64,000 nucleotides of DNA, taken from contig CP093830.1 in NCBI GenBank assembly GCA_033063855.1, forward strand, positions 7,874,854-7,938,853, read 5' to 3'. The notes beneath the pieces were generated by a model. The model saw only the letters and a list, made by a program, of their open reading frames with translations, made no database searches and was not told where the DNA came from. Shown piece after piece: positions 33,801-47,674 of this stretch. The translations under genes and the position numbers were made by a program. This DNA comes from Smittia aterrima. Taxonomy: Eukaryota; Arthropoda; Insecta; Diptera; Chironomidae. How positions within the stretch are numbered: the first letter of the stretch is position 1; the number at the start of each line of letters is the position of its first letter.

Positions 33801-36800
33801 ATTTTATCATAAAACCGAAGGAGTTACTCAAGCGTCTAAGTCGAGGAATAAACATTTTCTATGAGAACGGAGTATCATTTCATCGTGCATGCGTTTTTAT
33901 TGCCCCCTAGGCAAACAACGAATTTATCGCTTTTCGTGAACATGAAGACATTGTGTTTTGTTTAAAATGTTAAGCGAGTCTTACGAGTAAACGAAATAAA
34001 TTAAACAGAAGAGAGTAAAGTTGTGTCGAGTACACAGCCGTCAAAAACTTTTAATTCGGATTTGTGTTGCGTGCACAATGGAGCGCGAGCATTGCGTAAA
34101 TGTGGCAAACGAGTTCCGTCTGCTGAGGAAATATTCTTTCATAGACAAATCACTGTTGGCAAGGGTTGAAGGCGAATTGAAACGAGTCTCTAGTCATGTG
34201 GTAAACTAAAATCGTCATATTTCATCTCTTGATGTCCAGAGAGTCTCAATTTATTAATTCCGTTCAATTAATTCGAATGAAACTTAAAACACAAGCTCCA
34301 CTCCAACCTCAGAGAATCTTAAAACACAATCAAAAACTGCTTCAGCTGAAAGCTGATACAAATGTTGTTTTGTTTTCCGTTTGAACTCTTGAACCATCTG
34401 TTAGCAAACGAATCAATTACTCCAATAAATCCGCACGCTATCACATTATCGTGTATCGAGTGAATGTCAAGACACGAGAAAACTCATCGACTGGCGTGAA
34501 AAATGATCAATTACTCATGCGCCTCGTTCGGAAAAGCACTAATTAACTTTTCAGACGCTTTGCGAAACGTCTTGAATCAACTCCCGCGAACAAATTTTGA
34601 GGTTTCTTTATTTACTTTGCTGCTTTGTGTACCTTTTAGCACGAAAAAAAATACACAAAAATATTTTTAGTCACACCGACCACGAATAGAAAGAAAAAGA
34701 ATTCTTTTCTTCTTCACAAAAAATATAAAAAAAAGTCGAATCGTCGCGGATTTCGCGTCTGCTGTTGCAGAAAAGTCGAGGAAAACTGAAATTAATTTCA
34801 TGTGTAGACCTAAAGAATCGGCCGCGCGACTTTTAAAGCAGTGTATTGAGAACTACACACAACACACAATCAAAGCTTGTGAACGAAACGGAAGAAATAG
34901 TTTTTTTAAGATCGCAATATATCGCTCGCTGACTCTTCGTCTCGTGTCATCCGATGGTGTGTGTGCAACCGAAGATCGTTTGATTGTGTTTCGTTAATTG
35001 CTTAATTGCACATGAAAATATGAATGAATCTTGCTTCGCTGTAGCGATCGTTAAACTGCACAACACGATCATGATTATCTTTAAATCAAATTCGCATTGA
35101 CATCCATCACAACTTGTGATTCATCGAGAGAGTGTTGCATGTGGGCTGAATCTGACCCAATTTAAGGTAGAGGTGTTGAGGTGAACGAGAGTGAGAGTTG
35201 ATGGTTGAAAATATGAAAAGAACTAGAAAAGCTGTAGGCGAGATAAAGCTCATCAAAAAAGCTTGTTTAGAGCGATAAAATAATTCTTTACAGGCTGCTT
35301 TGGATCCTGATTTGAATTCTAATGTCGAAACGAGGCAATTCTCCTTCCGCAAACCACTCGAGGCAACTCTTCTTTTTTACGTGAAAGAAAATTTTACAAA
35401 AATTGAGGTAGAGCAACGAGTTGCGCACATCGCCACTTGTTTGAGCTTTTCGCTAACGTTTCACGGAATCTCTGGCGGCAAAGCGTACACCGAATGTCTG
35501 ACGTGATAGTAAAATGAAATCGCTCTTGCTTATTTTGTTGTGCAATGCTCTACGTCGCTCCTGAAACATTCCGCAATCAACGTAAACAAAACAATTTCCG
35601 AACGTACGTCTCGTTCGTCGAGGGCACATAGCGAAACAACGTTCAGTTGAGAATGAGTTGTGAAATGAATTAGTCGGTATCCGTTTATAATATTTTTGGT
35701 TCTATCGTAAGGTTCTTAAATAAATTGAATTATTGTTATTTAAATCGTAATTGTGTTCTGTGCTTGTGGCTGATGATAAATTAAAGTGATTTGTGAAAGA
35801 AATTTGAGAGAAACGCAAGAAAATTTGACGAGTTTTGCTTCCTCGAAAATCCAATTAATTAAACTTCCATGTTGTGCTTACAATCTGACGATGACGAAAA
35901 TTAAATTAAATTTCTATTTATTTATTTGTTTTTGTCTTGAGATGGGTTCAGCTCAGACGAGAAGGAAAATATTATTTTTTGTGAAAGGGAAGAAAGAAAA
36001 ATTAAATTATGGCTGAACATCAGTGAGAGCATAAAAAATGAATGAATCGAGGCGGCTTTCGTTTAAATTCTTTGTTCGCTATCATCTTTCACTCTCCTCC
36101 CATCGGATTATGGTGTTTTGACCTTGATGAAGCTTGTTTGATTAAGCAATGTGTCAAACAAGATGTGAATTATTCAATTTAGACACGCTGCGATTCCCCA
36201 GCGAAACGACGTTTGAATGTGCCTGTGTGATAATCTCGGGAAATTTTAAATTAAGGTTTAGTTGTGTTCTGTGATGTCTGTACGCCATTAATATGTCGGT
36301 CGATGAGCTTCTTAAACCATTGCAAGTGATGAACTTCCTGAACAAACACTTTTTTACTGATCGGAGATAAAAGATTTACGACTGATTTACTTCAAATTTC
36401 AAAGTCGTAATATTAAATATAAATTACACAAAAGAGCAATAAAGCGTCGTTAAATTAGATCACAAAGAGGGAAAAATTAATTCGGAAGACGAACAAGGAA
36501 GCGCGTTTAGTCGAGCAATCGAGTGATTCTACGTTCAAGCACAATAAACTTTAATGTTATGAGAAGACGAGAGAACAGTTCGGCTTATAACGAATGAAGA
36601 TTCTCTGTCGATATCAACCATTCAAATTCAATTAAAGTCAGTTCTCCCTTCAACAAAAGCTTCCCGAGGAAAACTTATTAAATTTATCTTTTCTTCTTTT
36701 TTTGAGCTTGAACTTTCTTCCATTTCATTGTTTCTTTATTGGATTTACCTCCGCTGTTGGTCTTCTCCATCTTCACGAAATAGTTTCTTCCGCTCTCTCA

Positions 36801-38350
36801 CGAACGAGAGTTTTCTTGTCTCTGTCATCATCATTGGCAATCGTCCCATCGTCATAACAACGAAGAGACTGTGGTGTTATGTAAAATTTATATCAAACGA
36901 TGGACTCGAAAGCTCTCAAGTTTCTTTATCTCAAAAAGTGTAATTAGCTGTGTGATGATTTGATACCAACATAATGAGCTTAATTAAAAGTGGAAAATGT
37001 TCTCTTCTCTTACAGTTAATTTAAATTTTTCTAGAAAAAGGAAAGATTAAGTGAAAGATAGAGATTGCTTGGGCGAGCAAAGTTTTGGTCTAACTAAAAG
37101 GAATAATCGGATAAAAAGTTCGAAAAGTTCGGTATCTAATCAGAAATGGGATTATGCATTTCATGCGGGAATAGAAATTGGTGAGTCAATCGAATTAACT
37201 TATTAGATATTCATGAAGTGTGGATGAATCAACCTTCTCGGGTCGTCGTTTTAGTTGCTCGATAGTTTAGTAAACGAATCGATTTTTCAGACTCTTCGGT
37301 GAAAGGTCGACAGCAATTTATCAGAAAATGGAAAAGGATGGGACAATTCTCTGTTTGATCGACGTGAATCAGAAACGAATGGGTTGACTTTTCACTGCTT
37401 TCTGCTGAATAATCAGAAGTTGAAGCGATCAAAAATCATTTTATCAAATTGAATTTTTATTCAGCGAGCGACAGTAGGAAGACGAAGGAAACTTGTTATA
37501 ATATGGAAATCATTTCGCTTCATTCTTACTTTGCTTCCTTCTCACATCCGATGAAAAAACTTTTGCAGCCAAAAACTTTGCCATCTCCAAATATTTGAGA
37601 CGTAAATGCTCTCATTGTTTGTTTGCTTCCATTAAATCCTTTCTGGACTTGACTGGCTAACGTCGCCCCTAAAAAATGATTTTGTTAACCTTTTTTGTAC
37701 TAAAAACAAAAATAAAAAGCCTCACAAGGTAGGAAGTGAGCATGAGTTGATGATAAATACTTAAACAGCAGTCGACAAGTTGAAATGCTCTGAACAACTC
37801 CGTATCATGCTTTTTTTTGCGCATTAGCATAATTGCTTTGCCTTAAACCTTTCACATAAATATCTCCTTGTTGTCGGCTTTTAAATCTTAAATGTCATTG
37901 CAATAAGCTTCCTCGTCGTGAAATGCATTTCAAAAAAAGCTTAACATACAATGAAGCCCCACTATGAAGACTCCTTAACATTTGTGCAACCCACCCACGC
38001 AGAGAAAACATCGCTCAGAACATGAATCTTCTCATTTTTCATTTCTGATTACACAAAACGATAAAACTTGTAGAAAAAAGTTTAAAACACAAATCATCCC
38101 TTCAATCTTTTCTGATTATTCCACTGGCGTTGGGCGGAAGGTCCGGGTGAGAAGAAGGAGCGAAGGAAAGAATAATAAGCGCACGAAGAGAATTGTGCAA
38201 CATCAATTTATTTATCAACCTTTTCTTCGTCGATCCCTTAACAATATAAATTACTCAAGTGGACCTACATTAATTTATTTTCTTATCTCTCAAGGATCTA
38301 ACTTGTAATTGTTCCACTTTTATGTTTTATCTTGAATCTCATAATGAGAT
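30898..38350. other. 7.5 kb gene desert
   Basis: No supported gene. Open frames up to 131 codons (31317-31712, +) are present, but they have no signal peptide, domain or splice support and look like chance. I saw no tRNA or rRNA. The sequence is AT-rich with scattered GA/CT tracts. Confidence 0.45.
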
Positions 38351-38351
38351 T

Positions 38352-38357
38352 TTTATT
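38352..38357 (-). terminator. Polyadenylation signal of the orphan secreted-protein gene
   Basis: AATAAA on the minus strand about 95 nt past the stop codon at 38451. Confidence 0.5.
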
Positions 38358-38450
38358 GATGGGAGAGCGAAAAGTCCTTCGTGAGTTGCTATCACGTCAA
38401 GGCAAATAATTTAACTCTAAACAGCGAAAAGCACTTTAAATCTAAAATAT

Positions 38451-38940
38451 TCAATCAGTTGTTTGCACAGTTGATTCACTCGTCACCGAAAATCCCGCAG
38501 GCAACTCAGTTCCCATAGCAATGAAGTCTGCCTCATCATAAATGCTCGTGTTCTCAATCGTATCCGTAGCGTTCAATTTGTTTATCGATTCCATGATTTG
38601 TTTCTCGTCGAGGTTGATAGTCTTTAAATTTTTCATTTGATCACTTTTCACGAAAATGTCTTCCATCTTATCGACTGTGGGCTGTTCGTCTGCTAAGATC
38701 GGATTCATCATGATTTCCATTGGCATCTGACTCTCAACCGATAATCCATTCATCGGTTGCTGTAATCGCACATTAGAATACGAAGATATCACGTACGGCT
38801 CGAGTGGATTGCAAGACATTCTCGACATCATTTGAACGAAAGTTAATGTCACTAAAATCTGATGGAAATAAAAAGGAAAAGTTGCAAATTGGATTCACTG
38901 CTCGAGCTTTTATGATCAATTCAATTGCCAGCACCTTCAT
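38451..38940 (-). CDS. Orphan small secreted protein (137 aa, two exons)
   Basis: A 6-nt first coding exon (38940-38935, ATGAAG) is spliced through a 76-nt intron to 38858-38451. The result starts MKILVTLTFVQMMSRMSC, a good signal peptide. Without the splice, the main frame has no ATG before this hydrophobic stretch, so the short exon explains the start. The donor (GTGCTG) is weak; the acceptor (TTTCCATCAG) is strong. The mature part is acidic and Met-rich, with a single Cys near its start and two possible N-glycosylation sites (NAT, NTS). TATA-like sequences at 38970-38980 and 39005-39014 lie upstream and an AATAAA lies downstream. No family is recognised; it may be lineage-restricted. Confidence 0.6.
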
Positions 38941-38959
38941 AATGTTCTCGTGGAACTCT

Positions 38960-39016
38960 CTTTATGGGAAACTATAAAATCAAACGATCTTCAAGCACTT
39001 CACGGTCGTATAGTTC
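38960..39016 (-). promoter_or_regulatory. Likely promoter of the orphan secreted-protein gene
   Basis: Two TATA-like motifs on the minus strand (TTTATAG near 38971-38980 and ACTATACG near 39005-39013) lie 30-75 nt before the start codon. The distal one gives a more sensible leader. Confidence 0.35.
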
Positions 39017-41980
39017 ATTCAACACTAGAGAATTCGTCAAAAATACTGCTCAATTTATATTTGTCATTCAACAACGTCCGATGCTCGATATTGACAATTT
39101 TGTCAACGAGAGAGCCTCATCGATGAGCTGAAGAGAGATGGGAACTGCCTTGGCTAAACACATTTCTGTTTCTTTCCGTGTCGTTCACAAAAGTTTTGTG
39201 TAAAATTAGAAATTTAAATTTACTTATGAAGAGAGAAACGGATATTCGTTGTGATAACGACTGTTACCTTCTGATAACAAGAAAAAAAGTGAAAAATATT
39301 TATTTGCGAAGCTCAAAGCTTTTGAAGTCGATTAAAAAAGCTTTTAACAATTAAATAAAACAAAATTTATCAAATTTTTAATTTCTTGCAACCTATTTGA
39401 GGTACAACAGTAAGTTGAACCATTTGATGAGCCAATAGTTCGCCAAACAAGTTTGAGAAAGAAGAAAATGAATGATAAAAGCAAACAAAACGACCACAAA
39501 TTGCCGCCAAACGTCTCGTACGACCCGAAATAAAACGAAATTATTTTTTACGACACTAAAACAAAATCAATCATCAAAGTTATTGCAATAATTCATAGCA
39601 ATCGTCGGTTGAAAGGAAAATTTCTGCCTCGTATCCATTCAAGGTTGGATTATTGATTTTTAAATGCTCTCTTAGTGAAAATAAAATAACATTGATTTAT
39701 TTATTTTCACTTGCGGCTCCAACGCAAATCACTTTTTCTACACTCATTGTCGGGTCGATAAAATGTTTTGTCATTCGATATCGCGCGGCATATAAAATTT
39801 CACTTTCTTCGAAATCAACGTCAGCTCCTAATGTTCCCTCATTTGCATTTTAACTCGAAGTGTCATTAGATTTTATTCAGTCGTGATAACAGCTTTTAGC
39901 GGTTTTATTTCACATTCTGCTAAAATAAATACGAAGCATAATGATTGAGTTTCCGACAGCGACATGAGAGAGTGAGAGAAATAGCTCGAGATGGGTAATG
40001 AACTGCCAAGAGCTTCGTTGAAATGTAAACGCGGTGTCACTCACTTTGAAATGAAATAGCAAAATGTTTAATGCTTCTTGACAATTTCTTAGAAACCCGG
40101 CTAAGGGTCTTAAACGAGAATGAAAATTGCTCTGTCACTCTCTCTCCCTCTAAGTAGCTGCATCGTTAGAAATAAGTTTTGCTGCTTTGGCTACAAAGCA
40201 GAGGCGAGATTGTGTGAAAATTTGCATTTGGAATGAGCTTGGAGTGGAAAAAGTTGGTCTCACAAGCAAAACATGAAGTTCTTCCTCATAAGCTAGAGGC
40301 CATAAAGCTTTTCAACCACTCTAGATTCTAAATATATTTCCAAGCATCGTGACTACGAGCAGCCACATAAATTTTTTAGCATTTCAATTTATTCTTGTTC
40401 CCAGAAGCTTTCAGACAATCTTTACTCTTCAGCTTTAGAAACAAGCAGAGCGATGCAGTTTTTATTCGCCACGCTTAACATCTGTTTAGAGTCTCGAGAG
40501 CTTTCATTTTTCTCTTGTAATCGATTTGTAAGACGAGGTTTGAATGGAGAACAGATGCAATGAGAATTATTCAAACTTGATAAATCACAAAAGCCCGTAA
40601 AGCGAGAAAAGTTTCCTTTTCTTCATAAAGCTCCGTCACTTCTTTTATTGTTGGGAAAAGCTTCCGATTCTTCGATTATCTGACTAAGCCGACAAAGACG
40701 TGATTTGCTTTATAGCGAAAGCAATAAATTTATGTTAAGAATTTGTCATCTAAGCGGCGCCGAAAATATTTCCTTTCGTTGCGTGCAAGCTTAAGAAATC
40801 GTCGACGAAAATGTTTATTACGGTTCGGTTCCGAAACTATTCAATCGATTTATTATCGTTTCACGATGGACAAATGAGCAACAAGTTACATGGTATCAAC
40901 TCTCTTCTGGGAGGAAACAAGTATCGCTTTCATTGGTCAGGGAGTTGGGAAATCAAATGTCACATTTCATAATTCAATCTTTCTGTTATTGATAAATAGT
41001 TTTGCCCCAGAAACCTCAAATCATCGAGGAATTGGATGAAACAAAGAGATAACTAGAAATTGGTTAACTTAAGTCAACATGAGTTGACAATAACTGCCAC
41101 GAGCTGTCAAGACAAATGGAGGAAAACAACGAGTTGACTCAAGTCGAATTAAATTTCCATTACGAGACATTAATTTATGTAAATCCGCGTTTAAATTTCT
41201 GCTACAACAAGGATTAGCTGGAAAACTCTTGAAATGCCACATTTGAGGTTGAAATTAGCATCACTGCGGGCGTTTTCTGTTATAAAGTACCATCATTTAT
41301 TAAAAATGCTACCAAACTGAAATTGTTTAATTAATGTCGAAAATAGAAACAGAAACAACGGCAGCCAAATTAGAATAATTTATAACTTTTTCCACTCGCT
41401 TAGCTAAAGCTTTATAAAGCGTTGAACTATGTTTGTGGCTTTTTGTGAAAGTCTGGAAAATATTTTGAAAGCTTAATAATTTTCAATCAGGTTTCGAATG
41501 AATTTTCGATCGAATGAGAAAGACCTGTGTCATGTTTCAAGGAATATAATTGAACCCCAAGAAAGCCTGTGCGGCATGCTAAAGCAACAACTGAACCTTT
41601 TTCGACATCATCGTTGTGCTTTTTTTTTGATGTTTAAACTCAATCAACAAAGGCAGAGCTATTTCGCTTCCTCCTTTCTGCCCGAACAATAACAATCAGC
41701 CAGCCTGCTAACATTTAATAACATCGCAGAATGAAATTGGAGTCGTTGGTGTGAAAGTTTTCGCGTGGTTGTAGATTTTGTGGAGTTGATAAAACACAAT
41801 CACCTGCGAAATGAAATGAAGAAGGAAAATCAATCCTTAATTACTGTTCAACTGTTCCGGTTGTTTTTCTGTTTCCGCATTCGTTTCTTTTGCGAAATGT
41901 CCAAGCTTTGAAACGACTAAACGATTCTCGATTGAAATAATTGATTAATCTAATTCAATAATTCTTTGATTATCATTCCA
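39017..41980. other. 3 kb intergenic region
   Basis: No gene is supported. Upstream non-coding exons of the LRR gene that follows may lie here, because its 5' UTR begins at a splice acceptor (CATTCCAG at 41974-41981). Confidence 0.4.
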
Positions 41981-42060
41981 GACATTAAACGTCTACAAAA
42001 CTTCACAATCATCGTGACGCGAAATCAGAGATTAGCGTAAACAGACGGCTGCTCAGCAAA

Positions 42061-45000
42061 ATGCCGTCAGCTGTCGCTCAGCGGAATTCTTCTGTCCGCC
42101 TTATCGCTGCGATTGTGAGATCGAATCCGGCACTATCAGCGTTTACGATTCTGCTTTTAGTCGCGCAAATAATTAATGGACAGCAAAATGGGCAACAACA
42201 AACGTGTCCCGCGGCTAACGAGGTCAGTCCTTGCGTATGTCAGGTGAAGAAGAACGGTTTAGACATTTTATGCGAGGCGACAGATTATGTGCATATAACA
42301 AGAGCCATGACCGCACTCAAGCCCAAGAGCCCAATCATCTTTTATCTCAAACTTCGTCACAACAGCTTACCGAAACTTCAAGGATTTATTTTCCTAGCTT
42401 TGGATATCCGACATTTAACCATTCACAACAGCTCATTGGCCGTCATTGAAGAAACCTCGTTAAGCTCTTTAGGTGAGTTAAACACATTTTGCGTTTCCCT
42501 TTTTCTTTTAAACTTAAAAGAAAAGCCAGACTACGCTTTGAACAAATGCCAGCTCTTTTCAACGTCGTTCAAATGAAACTTTAATAGTTAGAAATTATCT
42601 TCATTCGTTTTGCTTCCCTCGCAATATTTTTTCTTTCTGCCGAGCATGGATTACGTCTCCAGACGAAACTGCAACATTATCGTTAGAGTCGACGAAAGAA
42701 AATGCTTTTAATAATTTAATCAACTTTTCCCCTTTCTTGCTGAGCTTCTCGTGTTTTGTGCCGTGCGAGAAATTAAAAACTTTTCTTTTCGAATTAAGTT
42801 GAGAAGCTCTGACGCAAAAATGTCTTTTCGAGGGAATGAAAATGAAACATCTCAAGCTAAGAATCTTAACTGTGGCGTAAGTAAACAATCAGCAGGCCTC
42901 TCACATAAACTTCTTAAAGCATCAAAAGAAAAAGCCGCAAGATAAGAAATGAACCGAGACCACGAAGAATTTTTCGTCCGCGTCGCCATGACAACCGAAA
43001 AAAAGAAAAAAAAAATCGCGTGAAATTCTTTATTTCCTTTCTCGTCGACCAATGTTTTCCTTCTTTCCTACGTTTATTTTGCCTTTTTTCTCACCTGGCT
43101 TGCTCATGGATTGAAATTTATTACAAACTTTATCGATTTTTGCCGTTTCATTGCTGCTTACACAGAGATCCAGAGAGCGGCGTCAGTTGTGTTTGTGTTC
43201 TGGGGTGGTGTATCAAGTTAGTCTCGTCGTGCACGGCATTTTCGATAAAGGTTCAAGTTCTCTCAATCATACGCTCTTTGACATGCTACATGCGAGCAGA
43301 GAAGAAAAAGGGAGTCTCGGATAATTCATAATACATTCATGATGCATATATTTAGATTATTCTAAGCATTGTATCGATCTAGCCGAGCATAACTGTTTTC
43401 CGAGCTTCTTTTGTTCGTCTCTGAAGTGGAAGAAACTTTCTCGCTCTCTTTTCAGTGTTCTCATAATTATGCGGCCTTACCTACCGACGATATTGAGTTT
43501 TAGATTAGATCATGATTGGATAATGGCGCCCCTCTGAAATGTGCTTTAATATTCTTCGAATGGAATTCAAGCCCGGAACGCATTTTTCCCCACTGCTCCA
43601 ATAAAATTGCTCATGCTTCGTTTGGCTCGCTCGAGAGGGTTCGTAGGGAGTTAGTCACGACAGGAAAAATACTTTCTATAAACTAAACGACTAAAAATAT
43701 CTTCGGACACTCGACATCGAAATATTCACAACATAAGTGAATAAATTTGAGGTTGCGGGAACTTAATGAAGTCATGGAGCGACGAATTATTGATTTCTCA
43801 AGAGAAGAACAAGCTTCGAAAGTTAGGCAAAACTCCGAACATAAATATTTCAGCCTGTTTTCCTGTCAACACTGACCCAAAAGTTCTTGATAGCCTTTCA
43901 AGCGCAACTCACGTTACGTAAATTGAAGGGAGAAAAAGAGCTTTAAGAGAATTGAGATAAACGATTGTGATTACTTCAAGTCCAGTTGCTTAATGATTTC
44001 CTGTCATTAGAAGTCTCTCAGATAACACATTCGAGGTGATTGCAAAAGTTTTCAAGCCATTTCAGTTTATCGAATGATTTTAAGTGAAATAAAATCGTGA
44101 GAGCAGGTTAGGAAGCCTCGCCTTGAATACTCATCCAATAATTATTATTCAAAACCTTAACCTGATTCTATAAAAACTTTCCGATGAACATCCTCCAATT
44201 ATCATCAAATTGCTTTAACGTATCGAATTCTTTGATTAATGAAAAGTTTTGTGAAGGGATTTACATTGTTCTCATCGACCTAGGGCAATTTTCTGAGCTC
44301 AGGTATCTCCTCCCCTGATGAGCATAAATAAATTTAGAAAGTTTTTTTTAGGGTTTTTCATCCGAATGATGGAACACCCTCTAGTGACCGCTTTGTCCGT
44401 GATCTGTCTTTCGACGTCCGTGATTGAGATAACTCAATCTGGTCCACCTCGGACCAGTAAACCCAGTAAAGCTCAACCGTCTGTAACCTGTCCAACGGAT
44501 GAAAAACCCTACAGTAAATTCGTAACGAACTGTTACTGCCACTTGCTTATTCCTTTATTCTGTTGCTAAAGATTTATGTTGGTTCATAAATATTTTTTAC
44601 GACATCCTCTGTTTATCAAGAGTCGAGAGAATGGAGCTTAAAGCGATAAGGTGGAAAATAGATAAATTTTCCTCTCTCTCGTGTTGTCTTTGAGACTAAT
44701 TTCACTCGACATTGAAACTTTTCTATTTATGAATATTATTTCCTTTCTCTCAACAGGCAAAGGATTGACGCAACTCGACGTCTCACAGAATCAGCTTCAA
44801 AACGTTCCATCTAGCGCACTAAAGAACTTGCACCATCTGTTGATTTTGAATATCAATCATAATAAAATTTCTGTCGTTCACAACCGAGCGTTTGAGGGGT
44901 TAGACACACTCGAGATATTGACCCTTTACGAGAATAAAATCACAGGCATTGAACCTGAGGCGTTTCGTGGATTAGACAAGTATGACATTAAACATTGAGT

Positions 45001-47674
45001 TGAAGAAGTCTTCTCGAACATTTCATTTTCTAGGAAACTGAAGCGACTCAATCTCGGTGGAAATCATCTTACAGCAATTCCACAAAAAGCTCTTTCGATA
45101 TTCGACACTCTGAAGAAACTCGAAGTCCAGGAGAATCACATCGAGACTATTAAGGAGGGCGACTTTGAAGGATTGCGAAACTTGGATTCGCTCATTTTGG
45201 CTCACAACAAATTGCGACAGATCCCGGCCAACGTCTTCTCTCACTTGAGACAACTGAATTCACTGGAGCTCGAAGGAAACTACATCACCTACATCGACAA
45301 AGATGCTTTCGCGGGACTTGAAGGTAGACACGTATTTTCACCCTCGCCGTCTTTAATAAAGTCGGAATTACGAAACTCAATGATAATCGACGGGAGGCAC
45401 TCAGACAATGAGAAAAGTTTCAGGATTAAAAGTTTTCACTTTCCGAGACTTTGCCATTAAGCAAAGCTTTCAGTGAAAGCTAATTAATTCTCGTCCTTAA
45501 ATCTGACGCTTTATGCCTTTAAAGTCTCATCGAGAATATTGAAATAGAGTCTTTCAAGCTCTGAATGAGAGAACTTCATTTTCTAATTCCTTTTTGAGCT
45601 TTTGGTTGATTTTAAATGAGACTTGTGCAACAAGTTGAGTTTGTAGAACGAAAATAGTTTCACCGACGATAAAAATTTCCTGCAAATATTTCATGAGCTT
45701 TTTGTTTTAAAACTTTTATCTCGTTCCCAGAAAATCTCCAATATTTACGATTGGGCGACAATGACTTGCATCAAATTCCAAGCGAATCCTTGCGATCCCT
45801 TCATCGACTCCGTCATCTCGATTTGAGATCGAACAACATCAGTTACATTCCCGAGGATGCTTTCGCTGGCTATGGCGACTCCATCACATTCTTGAACCTC
45901 CAGAAGAACGAGTAAGTTTCGAAAATAAAAAGCTTTAAAATAAATATCAAGAAAGAAAAGTAAAAGCAAACATTCTAAGAATCAGTGACTTCACAAACAG
46001 AAGAAATGAAAACAATCCTTTTGAGTTTTAATAAGTTCCTCTAAAGGATTTACACAAAAGCTTTTTCATTCTTGTGAAAATAAATTCAACTCTCAAAGCT
46101 CGCTCTAGATTGCTCGTCGCATCTGCTTATGAAAACAACTCGAGGGCTCGGGTTGGTCATTTTTTTCAGCTTCGTTGTTGAAAGCTTCTTTCGATTAAAA
46201 TTCGTTTCAGTTTTTGCTGTCTGCGTATTTAAATTAAAATGTTTTTTTCTCTCCGACTCAGAGACTCGGAACCAAACAAAAATTAAATGAATTGAAAGCA
46301 AATTCCCGTAAACATGGAAATGCTTTTAATATGTTGGAAACCGAAATTGAACAAATAAAGCAATTTTAAGGTTTCAATTCGAATCAACATTAATTATTTA
46401 TCTTTCTCTATTGAAGCATAAAGATGTTACCCGCATTGGCTTTCGAAAACCTCAACTCACTGGAGACTCTCAGCATTCAAAACAATAAATTGCAGAGCCT
46501 TTCGGAAGAAGTCATGGAGCCGATAATTGATACTTTGCGTGTCGTTGACATTATGGGTGAGTTCTTTTGGTCATGCAATCCTCACGGATTGTGATTCATT
46601 TTGAAATTAGTTAATCGATCGGTGTCTCGAGAGTTTTCTTTCTCGAAGAGAATTAAATCAAAAATTGAATTCTCGCTCTTTCAAGTCTACTGAGACTTGA
46701 ACTTATTTCATTTGAAAGGTTATGTGATAGAAGTTTGCCAAAGCAAAGTCCGCTCGTGTTGAACTTGGAGGTGGAATGATTGGAAATCACTTGAGCTTTC
46801 GATTAATGTTGTAATAAAAATATTCCCTCCTTCATTTCTTGTGAAACCAACAAGAAATTCTGAGAAGAAATATTTTTAACGAGAAATAAAAAAGTGCTTG
46901 ATGGACAAAATAGCAAAAATCGACGTTGAAATAATTGAAAAACGAGGAAAGTACGTGAAAGGAATCGATCAGATTGCAATTTTTTTCTTAAATCATTCCC
47001 AATGACTTCGATTTCGAGACGCTCAATGGAAATCACGAATTCAACGCACGTCTGATTCGTTTCTCCCTCTTAGAGCTGACTTTGTTGTTTGTGTACTCTT
47101 CATTCGATTGATAATTTTTTAAGACAAGCAAAGCGAAATCGATGTTTACAGCTTTTTTCCGTGAGAACGACAAGCTTATTTTCCTCGTCGATTCTTGTCT
47201 GTTCCACAAAGGAACTTGAAATTAATGTTTCATTCGCTGTGTGTTTAGGAGAATTCGATATTACCGAAGTTCCGACGCAACTTCCTACACCCTTATCAAT
47301 CAATCTCACTGCTTCTGACGTAATTTTAATTTACTTATTGAACAGAGAAGCTATTTCTTGATTAAAAACTTAATTGACATGTCTTTTCATTAGATAATCC
47401 ATTAATCTGTTCCTGCGAGCTGATATGGTTTCCAACGTTGCTGAAGGAGCTGAAGAATCGTGACGACGAGATGACACAGAAGAAACGACCAATGTGCACG
47501 ATGCAGTCGGAGCATCGAGAATACTTTGTTCAAAATATGCCATTGGAGAGGATGAACTGTATCGGAAAGAATCTCGGAAGATCCGCGATGAGCAGTGGAG
47601 GAAATGTGATTGCAATGAGATGGGAAATGACTTTGTTGACCATTATTGGATCAATGAGTGCTTGCTTGATTTAA
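42061..47674 (+). CDS. Leucine-rich repeat cell-surface protein, probable GPI anchor
   Basis: Six exons, 42061-42472, 44757-44979, 45034-45323, 45731-45911, 46417-46556 and 47394-47674, join in frame to 508 aa. A long N-region plus hydrophobic core (about 19-40) forms the signal. A Cys cap follows (49-71, CPAANEVSPCVC ... DILC), then about a dozen 24-residue LRRs with the LxxLxLxxNxL pattern, and an LRR C-cap (NPLICSCELIWF from about 417). The last residues (MTLLTIIGSMSACLI) are hydrophobic with no basic tail, as in GPI-anchor signals. The sequence resembles the conserved insect LRR group that includes Drosophila CG14762; that match is from memory. It is probably an extracellular adhesion or recognition protein. 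A splice acceptor at 41974-41981 indicates an upstream non-coding exon. AATAAA signals lie at 48004-48009 and 48084-48089. Confidence 0.85.
42473..44756 (+). other. Intron 1 of the LRR gene
   Basis: A 2.3 kb intron, by far the largest of the gene, with GTGAGT donor and CAACAG acceptor. Apart from the possible alternative exon at 44352-44513 I see no gene in it. Confidence 0.6.
44352..44513 (+). CDS. Possible alternative 5' (or cassette) coding exon of the LRR gene
   Basis: Inside the first intron of the LRR gene lies an exon-like block with a strong acceptor (T-tract then TAG at 44349-44351) and a donor (ACA/GTAAAT at 44514). It is open in the frame that enters and leaves in phase 1, matching the flanking exons exactly. 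It carries MMEHPLVTALSVICLSTSV (from 44366), a hydrophobic signal-like segment, then a Cys-containing VTCPTDEKPY before the splice to exon 2. A TATA-like CATAAATAAA lies just upstream (near 44324). Best reading: an alternative promoter and first exon giving a second N-terminus without the first Cys cap. Chance cannot be excluded. Confidence 0.4.

Noticed and set aside
44310..44345. CTGATGAG ... GAAA resembling a hammerhead ribozyme core
   Set aside because: No complementary arms for helix II or flanking stems.
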